Positions 26,621 to 37,025 of a DNA stretch of 64,000 bases are shown piece after piece. The stretch comes from Prevotella sp. E9-3. GTDB taxonomy: Bacteria; Bacteroidota; Bacteroidia; Bacteroidales; Bacteroidaceae. Position 1 is the first letter of the stretch; each line of letters begins with the position of its first letter. Location: the NCBI RefSeq assembly GCF_022024015.1, contig NZ_CP091786.1, positions 3,162,001-3,226,000 of the forward strand, read 5' to 3'. The translations under genes were made by a program, and so were the position numbers. The notes beneath the pieces were generated by a model. It saw nothing but the letters and a program-made list of their open reading frames with translations, was not told the origin of the DNA and made no database searches.

Positions 26621-28645
26621 ATGAAAAAATATAGATTTCTCATCACGTTACTCCTGAGCATTACAACTCAGGCGTCACTCTGTAACCATACAACCGACTC
26701 ACTAAAAAATATCATTAGCAACGCATCCGATGAGCAAAAAGGCAAAGCTATGGTAGAACTCTATCTTACATACTATAAAATAAATGAGATAGACAGTAGT
26801 TTAGCAGTTATCGATGATCTAATAGAGTTCCGGCAACAACAAGACAGTACCTTACTGGAAGCTAATGCCCGGTGGAGTCGCATTGCTCTATTGAACAATT
26901 CAGCCCGCTTTATAGAACTGGCTGAAGACGCTGAAAAGCAAATGATATGGTTCAAGGAACATAAGCTCTGGGACAGATATTATCAGATATGGCAACGAAA
27001 ATGCTCGGCACTTCACGATCAGGGGAAGGTTCAAACATCACTGAGAGAGGCAAAAATAATGAAAGAAGATGCCGAACAAAGAGATGATGACATAGGGCGT
27101 GCAATGGCCTACAAGCAGATGGGCGTAGTGTACTTTGACCTACACCAATTTGATCAGGCTGGCGATGCATTTAAACGAAGCATACACTACTTGCTGAAAG
27201 AAGGTAATACAACAGGAATGATTAGCGGGTTGTACGACTTTCAGTGTAAAGTATTCGACAGACAACAAAAATATCAGGAGGAGAAAGACAGTACAGACAA
27301 ATGGCTGAAACACTTAGACCTTTTGAGTAAAATAAATGGAGCGAATCTTGTAAACGGACCATACTGCAGTGCATGGGTAACACGAGCAACTGCATTCATG
27401 GGAATGGGACAGATAGACTCAATGATTTATTCATTGAACAAAGCTGAAGAATACTATAATTCCTATCCTACCAGCCTGTGCAAATACTATCTGTATATAC
27501 TTCATGCACGCTTAAGCATGGAGCAAGGAGATCCCCAAAAGACGCTGGCATATACAGACAGTCTAGAGGGAATTATGGAAGGACCTACAGATGCTCGCCT
27601 CGTGCTCAGGGCAAAAGCCTTGATGGCATTAGGACGATTTGAAGAAGCTGTTCCTCTTTATCAACAGCTCTACGAAAGAAAAGATTCTATCTACTCTAAA
27701 GATATGCGCATGCAACTCGACGAGCTGAACACTCTTTTCCGCGTAGATGAGTTAAAAATGCAAAACGAACTGGACCACCAACGCTCTATCATTGGAGCTA
27801 TCGCTCTTGCATTGTTTGCTATCATCTGGATAGTGTTTAATCATCATAGAGCAAACAAGAAACTAAGACGCGAACACTCACTGCTTATTGACAGCAATAA
27901 CAAATTGGAGCAAAGCTACAAAGAGTTGACTGAAGCAAATGCGCGTGCAGAGGAATCATCAAGAATGAAAACGAATTTCATCCACCAGATATCACACGAG
28001 ATACGCACTCCGTTGAATGTGTTATCAGGTTTTACGCAAATTATTACCACACCTGGCATTCAACTCGATGATTCCACGAAATCAGACATAAGTAAACGCA
28101 TCACAGAAAATACTGAACGCATCACCGGTCTGGTAAAGAAAATGCTGGAACTGAGTGAAGCTAACAGTCAAGCCATCATTGCATGTGAAGATAATGTCAC
28201 AGCTGTTCAGATAGCCATACAGGCCACTCAAGAAAGCGGAATAGAGATGGCTGGGCATCTAAACTTTAACTTACAGATAGATCCCGAATTGGAGAATTTT
28301 TCATTCCGTACCAATGTTAAACAAGCCACGAGGGCTCTCTCACTACTTCTTGATAATGCTCAGAAATTTACAAAAGAAGGCTCTGTACGACTCGTGGTAA
28401 GCAGAATACAGGACAAAGCCACTATACAATTCAGTGTAGAAGATACGGGAATCGGCATTCCTGAGAATGAGGCTGAGCATATCTTCGACGAATTTGTACA
28501 ACTCGATGACTACTATGTCGGTACTGGAATCGGACTCACAATAGCTCGGAGCATAGTACGACGAATGGGAGGAGATATCAAATTAGACACAGATTATAAA
28601 GAAGGAGCACGCTTCTTAATGACAATTCCTACAACAAAACAATAA
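26621..28645 (+). CDS. TPR-containing sensor histidine kinase
   Basis: About 674 residues. It has a signal peptide (MKKYRFLITLLLSITTQA), a periplasmic helical TPR-like region (about 60-370), one membrane segment (about 390-408), a coiled coil, a HisKA domain with HEIRTPLN (about 458) and a complete HATPase domain with DNAQKF, DTGIGIP and GTGIGLT. I prefer the start at 26621 because it begins a signal peptide; an ATG at 26555 overlaps proA and would add 22 residues. No response regulator is adjacent. It sits between proA and argF' with 8 bp to argF', so it is transcribed with amino-acid biosynthesis genes; its signal is unknown. Confidence 0.88.
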   Translation: MKKYRFLITLLLSITTQASLCNHTTDSLKNIISNASDEQKGKAMVELYLTYYKINEIDSSLAVIDDLIEFRQQQDSTLLEANARWSRIALLNNSARFIELAEDAEKQMIWFKEHKLWDRYYQIWQRKCSALHDQGKVQTSLREAKIMKEDAEQRDDDIGRAMAYKQMGVVYFDLHQFDQAGDAFKRSIHYLLKEGNTTGMISGLYDFQCKVFDRQQKYQEEKDSTDKWLKHLDLLSKINGANLVNGPYCSAWVTRATAFMGMGQIDSMIYSLNKAEEYYNSYPTSLCKYYLYILHARLSMEQGDPQKTLAYTDSLEGIMEGPTDARLVLRAKALMALGRFEEAVPLYQQLYERKDSIYSKDMRMQLDELNTLFRVDELKMQNELDHQRSIIGAIALALFAIIWIVFNHHRANKKLRREHSLLIDSNNKLEQSYKELTEANARAEESSRMKTNFIHQISHEIRTPLNVLSGFTQIITTPGIQLDDSTKSDISKRITENTERITGLVKKMLELSEANSQAIIACEDNVTAVQIAIQATQESGIEMAGHLNFNLQIDPELENFSFRTNVKQATRALSLLLDNAQKFTKEGSVRLVVSRIQDKATIQFSVEDTGIGIPENEAEHIFDEFVQLDDYYVGTGIGLTIARSIVRRMGGDIKLDTDYKEGARFLMTIPTTKQ

Positions 28646-28653
28646 GAATCAAT

Positions 28654-29619
28654 ATGAATAGCTTTATCAACGTACAAGACCTCGGCCCGTTAGACAAGGC
28701 ACTGGCCGAAGCATTTGAGATTAAGAACGACCGTTTCAAATATCAGCAGTTGGGCAAGAATAAAACGCTCATGATGATATTCTTCAACAACTCACTGCGT
28801 ACGCGTCTTTCTACACAAAAAGCAGCAATGAACCTCGGAATGAATGTTATCGTCCTCGACGTGAATGCAGGTGCATGGAAACTAGAAACCGAACGAGGCG
28901 TAATTATGGATGGTGACAAAAGTGAACATTTGCTGGAAGCTATTCCTGTGATGGGATGTTATTGCGACCTTATCGGCGTACGCTCATTTGCTGGTCTCTC
29001 TGACCGCGAATACGACTACGCAGAGACTGTGTTACATCAATTCATAAAATACTCAGGACGCCCGGTTTTTGCTATGGAGACCGCAACAGTTCATCCATTA
29101 CAAGCTTTTGCTGATCTGATAACAATCGAAGAGCATAAAACTGTAAAGAAGCCAAAAGTGGTACTAACATGGGCGCCTCATTGCCGTGCACTTCCTCAAG
29201 CTGTGCCAAATAGTTTTGCAGAATGGATGAACGCAGCTGAGGATGTCGATTTAGTGATTACTCATCCAAAGGGGTATGAACTCGACCCAAAATTCGTAGG
29301 CAATGCACGCATAGAGTATGATCAAAAGAAGGCTTTTGAGGGTGCAGACTTTATCTATGCCAAAAACTGGTCAAACCCAGGAGTTACTGTTCCTTCAGAT
29401 TATGGAAAAATAACTTGTGAAGACCGCTCATGGACAGTGGACACAGAACACATGTCATGGACGAACAATGGTAAATTCATGCATTGCTTACCAGTACGAC
29501 GTAACTTAATTGTTACTGATGACGTGATAGAATCCGAGAACTCACTAGTCATTCCAGAAGCTGCCAACCGAGAAATAAGTTGTTCGGTTGTGCTAAAGCG
29601 CATGCTTGAAGCTCTATAA
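28654..29619 (+). CDS. argF': N-succinylornithine transcarbamylase
   Basis: A 321-residue transcarbamylase that transfers a carbamoyl group to an acylated ornithine. The carbamoyl-phosphate motif SLRTR (residues 47-51), HPLQ and HCLP are intact. The sequence closely resembles the Bacteroides fragilis succinylornithine enzyme as I recall it. That enzyme has Pro90 where acetylornithine enzymes have Glu; here residue 90 is Ser (MDGDKSEHLLEA). Ser at this position was reported to allow succinylornithine use in mutants of the Xanthomonas enzyme. A succinyl substrate is therefore likely. Confidence 0.9.
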   Translation: MNSFINVQDLGPLDKALAEAFEIKNDRFKYQQLGKNKTLMMIFFNNSLRTRLSTQKAAMNLGMNVIVLDVNAGAWKLETERGVIMDGDKSEHLLEAIPVMGCYCDLIGVRSFAGLSDREYDYAETVLHQFIKYSGRPVFAMETATVHPLQAFADLITIEEHKTVKKPKVVLTWAPHCRALPQAVPNSFAEWMNAAEDVDLVITHPKGYELDPKFVGNARIEYDQKKAFEGADFIYAKNWSNPGVTVPSDYGKITCEDRSWTVDTEHMSWTNNGKFMHCLPVRRNLIVTDDVIESENSLVIPEAANREISCSVVLKRMLEAL

Positions 29620-29697
29620 ACCCAATGATAGTACTTTAATTATAATCACCAGAAGAATTGATTATAAGGAAGAATCACATTGAATAAAGCGAAATAA

Positions 29698-29727
29698 AAA
29701 GGCACTCTTCTTGCGAAGAGTGCCTTT
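29698..29727. terminator. Bidirectional terminator between argF' and rplQ
   Basis: GGCACTCTTC (29701-29710), a TTGC loop and GAAGAGTGCC (29715-29724), flanked by AAA and TTT that extend the stem. It ends both converging operons. A smaller inverted repeat (TTATAATCA/TGATTATAA, 29640-29667) precedes it. Confidence 0.9.
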
Positions 29728-29760
29728 AAAGTATGAAGTAATAAAATAATTACTCTGAGA

Positions 29761-30276
29761 TTATTCAGCCTTAGGAGCTTCCTCAGCTTCGGCAACAGGA
29801 GCCTCAGTTGCTACAGCTTCTGCAGCGGGTGCTTCCTGAGCAGGAGCCTCTGCCTTGGTAGACTTGCGTGAACGACGAGTTGCCTTCTTCTTGGTATCAG
29901 TGGTCTTAGCCATTTCTGGATCAAAGTCAACAAGTTCGATAAAACAAATCTGAGCAGCGTCACCCTGACGAGTACCAAGCTTGATAATACGTGTGTAGCC
30001 ACCGGGACGGTCACCAACTTTCTGTGAAACTTCTCCAAAAAGTTCTTTGATAGCTTCCTTGTTCTGGAGGTAGCTGAATACTACACGACGTGAATTGGTG
30101 GTATCCTCCTTAGCCTTAGTAATCAGGGGCTCCACATACTTTTTCAAGGCCTTAGCCTTTGCTACAGTCGTAGTGATTCTTTTGTGCATAATCAACGAGA
30201 TAGCCATGTTAGCCAACATGCTGCTACGATGAGATGCAGTACGACCGAGGTGGTTGAATTTTTTGTTATGTCTCAT
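29761..30276 (-). CDS. rplQ: Ribosomal protein L17 with acidic Ala/Glu tail
   Basis: 171 residues. The first 115 or so are a normal L17 of the large subunit, starting [13 protein letters not shown]. After a basic stretch ([12 protein letters not shown]) there is a low-complexity tail of about 35 residues of Ala, Glu and Pro. E. coli L17 has 127 residues. Last gene of the long ribosomal operon. Confidence 0.95.
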   Translation of the reverse strand: MRHNKKFNHLGRTASHRSSMLANMAISLIMHKRITTTVAKAKALKKYVEPLITKAKEDTTNSRRVVFSYLQNKEAIKELFGEVSQKVGDRPGGYTRIIKLGTRQGDAAQICFIELVDFDPEMAKTTDTKKKATRRSRKSTKAEAPAQEAPAAEAVATEAPVAEAEEAPKAE

Positions 30277-30349
30277 TTTACTTTTTTCTTTTTATTGGGC
30301 ATGTCATACATGATAGCTAATAGCGAACTAGTAACTAGCAGCTAAACAC

Positions 30350-31342
30350 TTACTCCTTGTCCAGTTTGTACTTTGAAATATCAGTTCCAAACGACAGATT
30401 CAGACTCTCGAGCAAATCATCAAGCTCAGTGAGCGATTTCTTACCAAAGTTACGGAACTTCAAGAGGTCAGTCTTATTATACTGTACGAGATCACCGAGG
30501 GTCTCAACATCGGCCGCTTTCAGACAGTTCAATGCACGAACAGAAAGGTTCATGTCAACGAGCTTTGTCTTAAGCAACTGACGCATGTGCAATACTTCCT
30601 CATCAAACTCCTGATTACCTTCAACATCGGTTGTTTCAAGTGTAATCTTCTCATCAGAGAAGAGCATGAAGTGATAGATGAGAATCTTAGCAGCCTCTTT
30701 TAGGGCGTCTTTTGGGTGAATGGAACCGTCCGTTGTAACTTCCAGTATGAGTTTATCATAGTCGGTTTTCTGCTCAACACGATAAGGCTCAACTGAGAAC
30801 TTAACATTACGGATAGGTGTGTAGATTGAGTCGATTGCAATCACATTAACATCGGTACAGAACTCACGGTTCTCGTCAGAAGGAACGTATCCACGACCTT
30901 TATTAATAGTGAGATCAATCTGCATTGAAGCTTTTGAGTCGAGATGACAAATCACCAAATCGGGATTTAACACTTCAAATCCAGTCAGATACTTGCCGAT
31001 GTCACCGGCCTTGAACTCGGTAGAATTCTCAACGGTGATGCTGACTTTCTCGTTCTCGAATTCTTCTACTACTTGCTTGAACCTTACTTGTTTCAGGTTC
31101 AAGATAATGTTGGTTACGTCCTCCTTCACACCAGGAACGGATGAGAACTCATGCTCAACACCAGCAATTCGGATGGTGTTGATGGCATAGCCCTCAAGCG
31201 ATGAAAGGAGAATGCGGCGCAGGGCATTACCGATGGTTACACCAAAGCCCGGCTCCAACGGACGAAACTCGAACTTGCCGAACTTGTCGTTGGCTTCCAA
31301 CATTACCACTTTATCGGGTTTTTGAAATGCTAATATCGCCAT
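30350..31342 (-). CDS. rpoA: RNA polymerase alpha subunit
   Basis: 330 residues: an N-terminal assembly domain (about 1-230, [17 protein letters not shown]) and a C-terminal DNA- and activator-binding domain (about 250-325, [16 protein letters not shown]). It lies between rpsD and rplQ as in most bacteria. Confidence 0.97.
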   Translation of the reverse strand: MAILAFQKPDKVVMLEANDKFGKFEFRPLEPGFGVTIGNALRRILLSSLEGYAINTIRIAGVEHEFSSVPGVKEDVTNIILNLKQVRFKQVVEEFENEKVSITVENSTEFKAGDIGKYLTGFEVLNPDLVICHLDSKASMQIDLTINKGRGYVPSDENREFCTDVNVIAIDSIYTPIRNVKFSVEPYRVEQKTDYDKLILEVTTDGSIHPKDALKEAAKILIYHFMLFSDEKITLETTDVEGNQEFDEEVLHMRQLLKTKLVDMNLSVRALNCLKAADVETLGDLVQYNKTDLLKFRNFGKKSLTELDDLLESLNLSFGTDISKYKLDKE

Positions 31343-31354
31343 TAATTTAATGAT

Positions 31355-31963
31355 TTAGTTCTTAGAGTACAACTCAACGATTAACTGCTCCTTAATATTC
31401 TCAGGGATGTCTGCGCGCTCAGGCAAGTGCAAGAACTTACCTGCCTTTTTCTGCTCGTCCCACTCAATCCAAGGATACTTGCTGTGATTAAAGCCAGCCA
31501 AAGCAGCTTCGATAACTTCGAGAGATTTTGCTTTCTCACGAACACCAACAATCTGACCAGGCTTAACAGCATATGAAGGAATATTCACTACCTTGCCATC
31601 AACAACAATATGACGGTGTCCTACGAGCTGACGAGCAGCTGCACGAGTAGGAGCAAGTCCAAGACGGAACACTACGTTATCAAGACGACCCTCCAGGAGC
31701 TGCAGCAACACCTCACCGGTGATACCATCAGCTTTTGCAGCCTTTTCAAACATAATGCGGAACTGGCGCTCAAGCACTCCATATGTGTACTTGGCTTTTT
31801 GCTTCTCTGCCAGCATGACTGCATACTCCGACTGCTTACGACGACGGTTCTGGCCATGCTGTCCAGGAGGGAAGTTTCTCCTAGACAAAACTTTGTCCGG
31901 TCCGTAGATGGCTTCACCAAAACGGCGGGCAATTTTAGATTTCGGTCCAATATACTTTGCCAT
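31355..31963 (-). CDS. rpsD: Ribosomal protein S4
   Basis: 202 residues, with the S4 RNA-binding domain near residues 95-160 ([10 protein letters not shown]). It binds 16S rRNA early in small-subunit assembly. The N-terminal zinc-binding cysteines of some S4 forms are absent (zinc-free form). It is 12 bp upstream of rpoA; whether it regulates the operon here cannot be seen. Confidence 0.97.
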   Translation of the reverse strand: MAKYIGPKSKIARRFGEAIYGPDKVLSRRNFPPGQHGQNRRRKQSEYAVMLAEKQKAKYTYGVLERQFRIMFEKAAKADGITGEVLLQLLEGRLDNVVFRLGLAPTRAAARQLVGHRHIVVDGKVVNIPSYAVKPGQIVGVREKAKSLEVIEAALAGFNHSKYPWIEWDEQKKAGKFLHLPERADIPENIKEQLIVELYSKN

Positions 31964-32036
31964 AATTACTTATATATTTTTTATTGATTCTTTGTTTGAT
32001 AGTTACTATAGTATATATAGTTACCATAGTATCTAA

Positions 32037-32426
32037 TTATACGCGACGGCGCTTTGGAGGACGGCAACCATTGTGTGGCATTGGTGTAACGTCAACAATT
32101 TCAGTTACCTCGATACCAGCTCCATGCACGGCACGAATAGCTGACTCACGACCATTACCAGGCCCCTTAACATAAGCCTTTACCTTACGCAGGCCCAGAT
32201 CAAAAGCTACTTTAGCACAATCCTCTGCAGCCATCTGAGCAGCATAAGGAGTATTCTTCTTTGAGCCACGGAAACCCATCTTACCAGCTGAAGACCAAGA
32301 GATCACCTGACCCTCATCATTAGCAAGAGATACGATAATATTATTAAAAGAACTATGAACATGAAGCTGGCCCATGGCGCTAACCTTCACGTTTCTTTTC
32401 TTTGAAGCGACTGTTTTCTTTGCCAT
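32037..32426 (-). CDS. rpsK: Ribosomal protein S11
   Basis: 129 residues, full length. The conserved C-terminus [18 protein letters not shown] is present. S11 is part of the 30S platform near the Shine-Dalgarno cleft. Standard neighbours rpsM and rpsD. Confidence 0.97.
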   Translation of the reverse strand: MAKKTVASKKRNVKVSAMGQLHVHSSFNNIIVSLANDEGQVISWSSAGKMGFRGSKKNTPYAAQMAAEDCAKVAFDLGLRKVKAYVKGPGNGRESAIRAVHGAGIEVTEIVDVTPMPHNGCRPPKRRRV

Positions 32427-32457
32427 AACTGTAAACTTTTAATTGTTAACCTTTACT

Positions 32458-32838
32458 TTACTTCGTGGCCTTCTTCTTATTAGCAACAGTCTTCTTCTTA
32501 CCCTTACGTGTACGAGCATTATTTTTTGTGCTCTGTCCACGAACAGGCAGACCATTACGATGACGGACACCACGGTAGCAGCCAATATCCATAAGGCGCT
32601 TAATGTTCAACTGAATCTCACTACGAAGATCACCTTCTACTTTGAATTCAGCGCCGATAATCTCACGGATTTTAGCTGCCTGATCGTCGGTCCACTCGCT
32701 GACTTTCAGGTCGCGGCTCACGCCGGCCTTATCCAAGATCTTTGCTGAACTACTTCGACCTATACCATAAATATAGGTCAATGCGATTTCGCCACGCTTA
32801 TTCTGGGGCAAATCTACTCCAACAATTCTTATTGCCAT
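32458..32838 (-). CDS. rpsM: Ribosomal protein S13
   Basis: 126 residues. It starts [16 protein letters not shown] and ends in a Lys-rich tail ([14 protein letters not shown]) that contacts tRNA in the P site. It belongs to the head of the 30S subunit. A gap of about 110 bp with a possible promoter separates it from rpmJ. Confidence 0.97.
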   Translation of the reverse strand: MAIRIVGVDLPQNKRGEIALTYIYGIGRSSSAKILDKAGVSRDLKVSEWTDDQAAKIREIIGAEFKVEGDLRSEIQLNIKRLMDIGCYRGVRHRNGLPVRGQSTKNNARTRKGKKKTVANKKKATK

Positions 32839-32897
32839 TTGATAATTTAAATGATAAAAATAATAAAATAAAAATCGATTTTCTGCTAAAAAGCACG

Positions 32898-32905
32898 CAA
32901 AGGTA
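32898..32905 (-). promoter_or_regulatory. Possible internal promoter before rpsM
   Basis: On the minus strand this reads TACCTTTG, a good -7 element, within the only gap over 100 bp in the ribosomal operon. No clear -33 element. It could give rpsM-rplQ and rpoA extra transcription. Confidence 0.4.
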
Positions 32906-32952
32906 AGGAAATAAATTGATATTTCCCTCCTTTGTTATGCTTATTTAACACT

Positions 32953-33069
32953 TTAACCCTGACGCATCTTATACTTAGGGTTTTTCTTGTTGATAACGAA
33001 CAGGCGACCTTTACGACGAACGATCTTACAGTCGGGTGTACGCTTCTTCAATGATGCTCTTGTCTTCAT
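32953..33069 (-). CDS. rpmJ: Ribosomal protein L36, zinc-free form
   Basis: 38 residues from ATG at 33069, starting [15 protein letters not shown] and ending KYKMRQG. The usual zinc ligands (three Cys and one His) are reduced to a single Cys, so this is the C-minus form, which does not need zinc. It lies between infA and rpsM as expected. Confidence 0.93.
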   Translation of the reverse strand: MKTRASLKKRTPDCKIVRRKGRLFVINKKNPKYKMRQG

Positions 33070-33083
33070 ATGGTTTGAAATAT

Positions 33084-33302
33084 TTATTTATATCTGAATA
33101 CGATTCTACCCTTTGTCAAGTCATAAGGGCTCATCTCAACCTTCACCTTGTCACCGGGCAGTATGCGTATATAGTGCATTCTCATTTTACCGGATATGTG
33201 CGCAATAATTTGCACACCATTTTCAAGTTCTACACGGAACATAGCATTCGAGAGACTCTCAATAATAGTTCCGTCCTGCTCGATAGCGGATTGTTTTGCC
33301 AT
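33084..33302 (-). CDS. infA: Translation initiation factor IF-1
   Basis: 72 residues, a single S1-like OB fold ([35 protein letters not shown]). It blocks the A site during initiation. It follows map by 9 bp. Confidence 0.97.
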   Translation of the reverse strand: MAKQSAIEQDGTIIESLSNAMFRVELENGVQIIAHISGKMRMHYIRILPGDKVKVEMSPYDLTKGRIVFRYK

Positions 33303-33311
33303 ACTTTGCTT

Positions 33312-34112
33312 TTAGTAAAGTTTACCTTCTAATGATTCTACTTCTTCAAATGATGATAAAATTTCAGCCTTACCTTGACGGATTGCCACTGTATGCTCAA
33401 AATGAGCAGCAGGTTTACCATCTCGTGTGCATATACTCCAACGATCAGGAAGCATATAAATTTCACGCTTTCCCATTGTGACCATTGGTTCTATTGCAAT
33501 ACACATACCAGCCTTAAATGTTACCCCATTGCCGCGTCGTCCATAATTCGGCACAGGAGGATCTTCATGCATTTCACGACCAATACCATGACCAGTGAGT
33601 TCACGAACGATACCATACCCTTTAGCCTCACAATGATCCTGCACAGCAGCGCTGACATCACCTACGTGCTTTCCGGCAATTGCATTATCAATGCCGCGGT
33701 ATAGAGACTCTTTAGTAGTCCGAAGCAATTCTTTAACTTCTTCAGAAACTTCTCCTACACAGAATGTATAGCAAGAATCTCCATTATAACCATTCAAGAG
33801 AGTTCCACAGTCTATAGAGATGATATCTCCCTCTTTAAGCACGGTTTTGTCACTTGGTACCCCATGTACCACAACATCGTTTACCGATGTACAGATACTT
33901 GCGGGAAACGGTCCTCCATATGGATTGGGGAAACCTTTAAAAGTAGGTATTGCCCCATTGTCGCGAATAAATTCATCGGCAATTTTATCCAATTGGAGGG
34001 TCGTTACACCAGGTTTAATATGCTTTGCTAATTCGCCAAGCGTTCTACCAACAAGTTGGTTAGCTTGACGCATCAGCTCAATTTCATCTTCAGTCTTTAG
34101 AAATATCTTCAT
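33312..34112 (-). CDS. map: Methionine aminopeptidase, type I
   Basis: 266 residues. It removes N-terminal Met from new proteins. The metal ligands of the pita-bread fold are seen in SIDCGTLLNGYNGDSCYTF (two Asp), TGHGIGREMHEDP (His), EPMV (Glu) and FEHTVA (Glu). It lies 3 bp after secY. Confidence 0.96.
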   Translation of the reverse strand: MKIFLKTEDEIELMRQANQLVGRTLGELAKHIKPGVTTLQLDKIADEFIRDNGAIPTFKGFPNPYGGPFPASICTSVNDVVVHGVPSDKTVLKEGDIISIDCGTLLNGYNGDSCYTFCVGEVSEEVKELLRTTKESLYRGIDNAIAGKHVGDVSAAVQDHCEAKGYGIVRELTGHGIGREMHEDPPVPNYGRRGNGVTFKAGMCIAIEPMVTMGKREIYMLPDRWSICTRDGKPAAHFEHTVAIRQGKAEILSSFEEVESLEGKLY

Positions 34113-34115
34113 TTC

Positions 34116-35459
34116 TTAATAGGCAGCAACTCCACCACGACCGTGAATGCGACCCGACTCAAGCAAGCCATCATAATGGCGCATGAGCAGATGACTTTCA
34201 ATCTGTTGCAGAGTATCAAGAACGACACCCACCAAGATCAGCAATGAAGTACCACCGAAGAACTGTGAGAAACCGTCCTGTACATCAAGCAAGCTTGCGA
34301 AAGCAGGCATAATAGCTATGAAGGCAATGAAGAGAGAACCAGGGAAAGTGATACGCGACATAATCGTATCGATAAAGTCTGCAGTATCTTTACCAGGCTT
34401 AACTCCAGGAATAAATCCATTATTGCGCTTCATATCCTCAGCCATCTGCGTAGGATTCAGCGTAATAGCCGTATAGAAATAGGTGAATGCAATAATCAGC
34501 AGAGCGAACACCAAGTTGTAGATCCAACTATGATGATCAAGCATAGCGCGCAACAGCCAGCTAGCATTCTCTGGATTTGTCAACTGTATAATCTGCAATG
34601 GGATGAACATAATTGCCTGTGCAAAAATGATAGGCATCACATTGGCTGCAAACAGTTTCAAGGGAATGTACTGACGTGCTCCACCAACCTGCTGGTTGCC
34701 AACAACACGCTTAGCATACTGTACAGGAATTTTTCGAACGCCCTGTACCAGGATAATAGCCGCACATACAACAGCCAAAAGGATCAGTAACTCGGCAAGG
34801 AACATCACCAGACCGCCACCACTAATCGCTGCAAAGCGAGAAGAAACCTCCTGAATGAAGGCCTGCGGCAGACGAGCAATAATACCGATCATAATGATCA
34901 TTGAAATACCATTACCAATGCCTTTATCTGTAATGCGCTCACCCAACCAGAGGATGAACATACTTCCAGCCGCAAGGATGACCGTAGCGGGGAACATAAA
35001 TACCGGCCAGCTGATACCTGTTGCCAGGGCAGCGCCAGCCTGCATCTTCAAGTTAATAAGATAGCTCGGTGCCTGAAACAGCAGGATAGCTACTGTCAGG
35101 TACCGAGTATACATACTAATCTTTTTGCGACCGCTCTCACCTTCACGCTGCATCTTCTGGAAATAAGGTACAGCAACGGCAAGAAGTTGCATAACGATAG
35201 AAGCCGAGATGTAAGGCATGATTCCAAGTGCGAAGATAGACGCATTGGAAAATGCTCCACCAGAGAACATATCCAGCAGCGACATAAGGCCGCCTGCAGT
35301 CTGCTTCTGCAGTGTATCAAGCAAACCAGGGTTGATACCAGGAAGTACGACAAATGATCCAAAACGATAGATAGCCACGAAAAGGATCGTGATACCAATA
35401 CGAGTTCTCAGATCTTCGATCTTCCAAATGTTCTTCAGTGTCTCTATAAACTTCTTCAT
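34116..35459 (-). CDS. secY: Protein translocase subunit SecY
   Basis: 447 residues with ten predicted membrane segments, forming the protein-conducting channel of the inner membrane. Typical motifs include PGINPG in the first periplasmic loop and IPGVKPGKDTADF in a cytoplasmic loop. It carries the export of the many signal-peptide proteins in this window. It lies 7 bp after rplO. Confidence 0.96.
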   Translation of the reverse strand: MKKFIETLKNIWKIEDLRTRIGITILFVAIYRFGSFVVLPGINPGLLDTLQKQTAGGLMSLLDMFSGGAFSNASIFALGIMPYISASIVMQLLAVAVPYFQKMQREGESGRKKISMYTRYLTVAILLFQAPSYLINLKMQAGAALATGISWPVFMFPATVILAAGSMFILWLGERITDKGIGNGISMIIMIGIIARLPQAFIQEVSSRFAAISGGGLVMFLAELLILLAVVCAAIILVQGVRKIPVQYAKRVVGNQQVGGARQYIPLKLFAANVMPIIFAQAIMFIPLQIIQLTNPENASWLLRAMLDHHSWIYNLVFALLIIAFTYFYTAITLNPTQMAEDMKRNNGFIPGVKPGKDTADFIDTIMSRITFPGSLFIAFIAIMPAFASLLDVQDGFSQFFGGTSLLILVGVVLDTLQQIESHLLMRHYDGLLESGRIHGRGGVAAY

Positions 35460-35466
35460 GTTATGG

Positions 35467-35913
35467 TTAGATTATTGTTGCGTTTCCACCTACTGCTTTA
35501 ATAGCCTCTTCAGCCTTCTTTGAGAAAGCGTTGGCCTGAACTTCGAGCTTAGCCTTCAGTTCGCCATTGCCGAGGATCTTAACCAAGTCTTTACCATTGG
35601 TCAGACCAGCGGCAACCAACTCTTCTACCCCGATCTTGGTGAGGTTCTTAGCCTCAGCAAGTTTCTGAAGGGTTGAGAGGTTAACTGCGAAGTACTCCTT
35701 GTGGTTGATGTTCTTAAAGCCGAACTTAGGCAGACGGCGCTGCAGAGGCATCTGACCACCTTCAAAACCAATCTTTCTCTTATAGCCAGAGCGAGCCTTT
35801 GCACCCTTATGACCACGAGTAGAAGTACCGCCGAGACCTGAACCAGGACCGCGACCAATTCTACGACGTGAGTGTGTAGAACCCTCTGCAGGCTTCAAAT
35901 TATTCAGTTTCAT
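35467..35913 (-). CDS. rplO: Ribosomal protein L15
   Basis: 148 residues. A glycine- and arginine-rich N-terminus (RRRIGRGPGSGLGGTSTRGH) reaches into the 23S core. Full length, in its usual place between rpmD and secY. Confidence 0.97.
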   Translation of the reverse strand: MKLNNLKPAEGSTHSRRRIGRGPGSGLGGTSTRGHKGAKARSGYKRKIGFEGGQMPLQRRLPKFGFKNINHKEYFAVNLSTLQKLAEAKNLTKIGVEELVAAGLTNGKDLVKILGNGELKAKLEVQANAFSKKAEEAIKAVGGNATII

Positions 35914-35945
35914 AATCGAATTCTGTTTTAAAAGTTGATGATTTT

Positions 35946-36122
35946 TTAGTCAATAACGGTTACCAGATGATGAACCTTACGGATCATACCGCGGATAGCG
36001 GGGGTATCTTCCTTCTCAACAACCTGAGAGATCTTGTGAAGTCCAAGTGCTTCGAGGGTACGCTTCTGGTCAACGGGATAACCGATTTTACTCTTAATCT
36101 GCTGAATCTTAATAGTTGCCAT
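35946..36122 (-). CDS. rpmD: Ribosomal protein L30
   Basis: 58 residues from ATG at 36122 ([19 protein letters not shown], ending HHLVTVID). Typical small ferredoxin-like L30 between rpsE and rplO. Confidence 0.95.
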   Translation of the reverse strand: MATIKIQQIKSKIGYPVDQKRTLEALGLHKISQVVEKEDTPAIRGMIRKVHHLVTVID

Positions 36123-36138
36123 AGTTTATACCTCCTAT

Positions 36139-36651
36139 TTAACCGTTAAATACTTTATTCATACTGATGCCACGGGTTCCAGCTACGGTGTAAGCATCAC
36201 GCATCAGACTCAGTGCCTCGATGGTAGCCTTTACCAAGTTATGGGGGTTAGAAGAACCCTTAGACTTAGCCAGCACATCCTTAATACCAGCACTCTCCAG
36301 AACGGCACGCATAGCACCACCGGCCACAAGACCGGTACCGGCAGCAGCCGGCTTCAGGAATACCTGAGCTCCGCCGAAGCGAGCCTCCATCTCATGAGGA
36401 ATAGTACCTTTGAGTACAGGAACCTTCACAAGATTCTTCTTAGCTGCCTCAACACCCTTTGCGATGGCTGCGGTAACTTCACCGGCCTTACCCAGTCCCC
36501 AGCCAATTACGCCGTTGCCGTCACCAACAACTACGATAGCTGCGAATGTAAAGGTGCGACCACCCTTCGTTACCTTAGTAACACGGTTGATGGCAACCAG
36601 TCTGTCTTTCAACTCTACGTCGCTATTTACTTTAACTTTGTTCATTGCCAT
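36139..36651 (-). CDS. rpsE: Ribosomal protein S5
   Basis: 170 residues with the double-stranded RNA-binding-like N-domain (about 15-80) and the S5 C-domain. The loop [14 protein letters not shown] region reads [16 protein letters not shown]. It contributes to decoding accuracy and mRNA unwinding. Confidence 0.97.
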   Translation of the reverse strand: MAMNKVKVNSDVELKDRLVAINRVTKVTKGGRTFTFAAIVVVGDGNGVIGWGLGKAGEVTAAIAKGVEAAKKNLVKVPVLKGTIPHEMEARFGGAQVFLKPAAAGTGLVAGGAMRAVLESAGIKDVLAKSKGSSNPHNLVKATIEALSLMRDAYTVAGTRGISMNKVFNG

Positions 36652-36657
36652 AATCGT

Positions 36658-37002
36658 TTAGAAATTAAGTCCACCTTTACGTGCTGCATCAGCAAGAGAC
36701 TTCACACGGCCGTGATAGAGATAACCGTTACGGTCAAAGACAACGGCAGAAACGCCAGCTTCCTTTGCCTTAGCAGCAATCAGTTCACCAACTTTCTCAG
36801 CCTGCTGAATCTTAGGCATAGCCTCGAGGCCAAGAGAAGATGCAGATGCAAGAGTTTTACCTTCCAAATCATTAATCACCTGAACGTAGATCTGCTTGTT
36901 AGAGCGGAACACGCTCATACGGGGACGCTCGGCTGTGCCGAAAACGCTTTTGCGAATTCTGTATTTAATCTTGATTCGTCTTTCTACTTTCTTTGTTGTC
37001 AT
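36658..37002 (-). CDS. rplR: Ribosomal protein L18
   Basis: 114 residues, binds 5S rRNA. A basic N-terminus ([15 protein letters not shown]) precedes the conserved [18 protein letters not shown]. Full length. Confidence 0.97.
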   Translation of the reverse strand: MTTKKVERRIKIKYRIRKSVFGTAERPRMSVFRSNKQIYVQVINDLEGKTLASASSLGLEAMPKIQQAEKVGELIAAKAKEAGVSAVVFDRNGYLYHGRVKSLADAARKGGLNF

Positions 37003-37025
37003 GATAATTAATCTTTAATCGTTAA

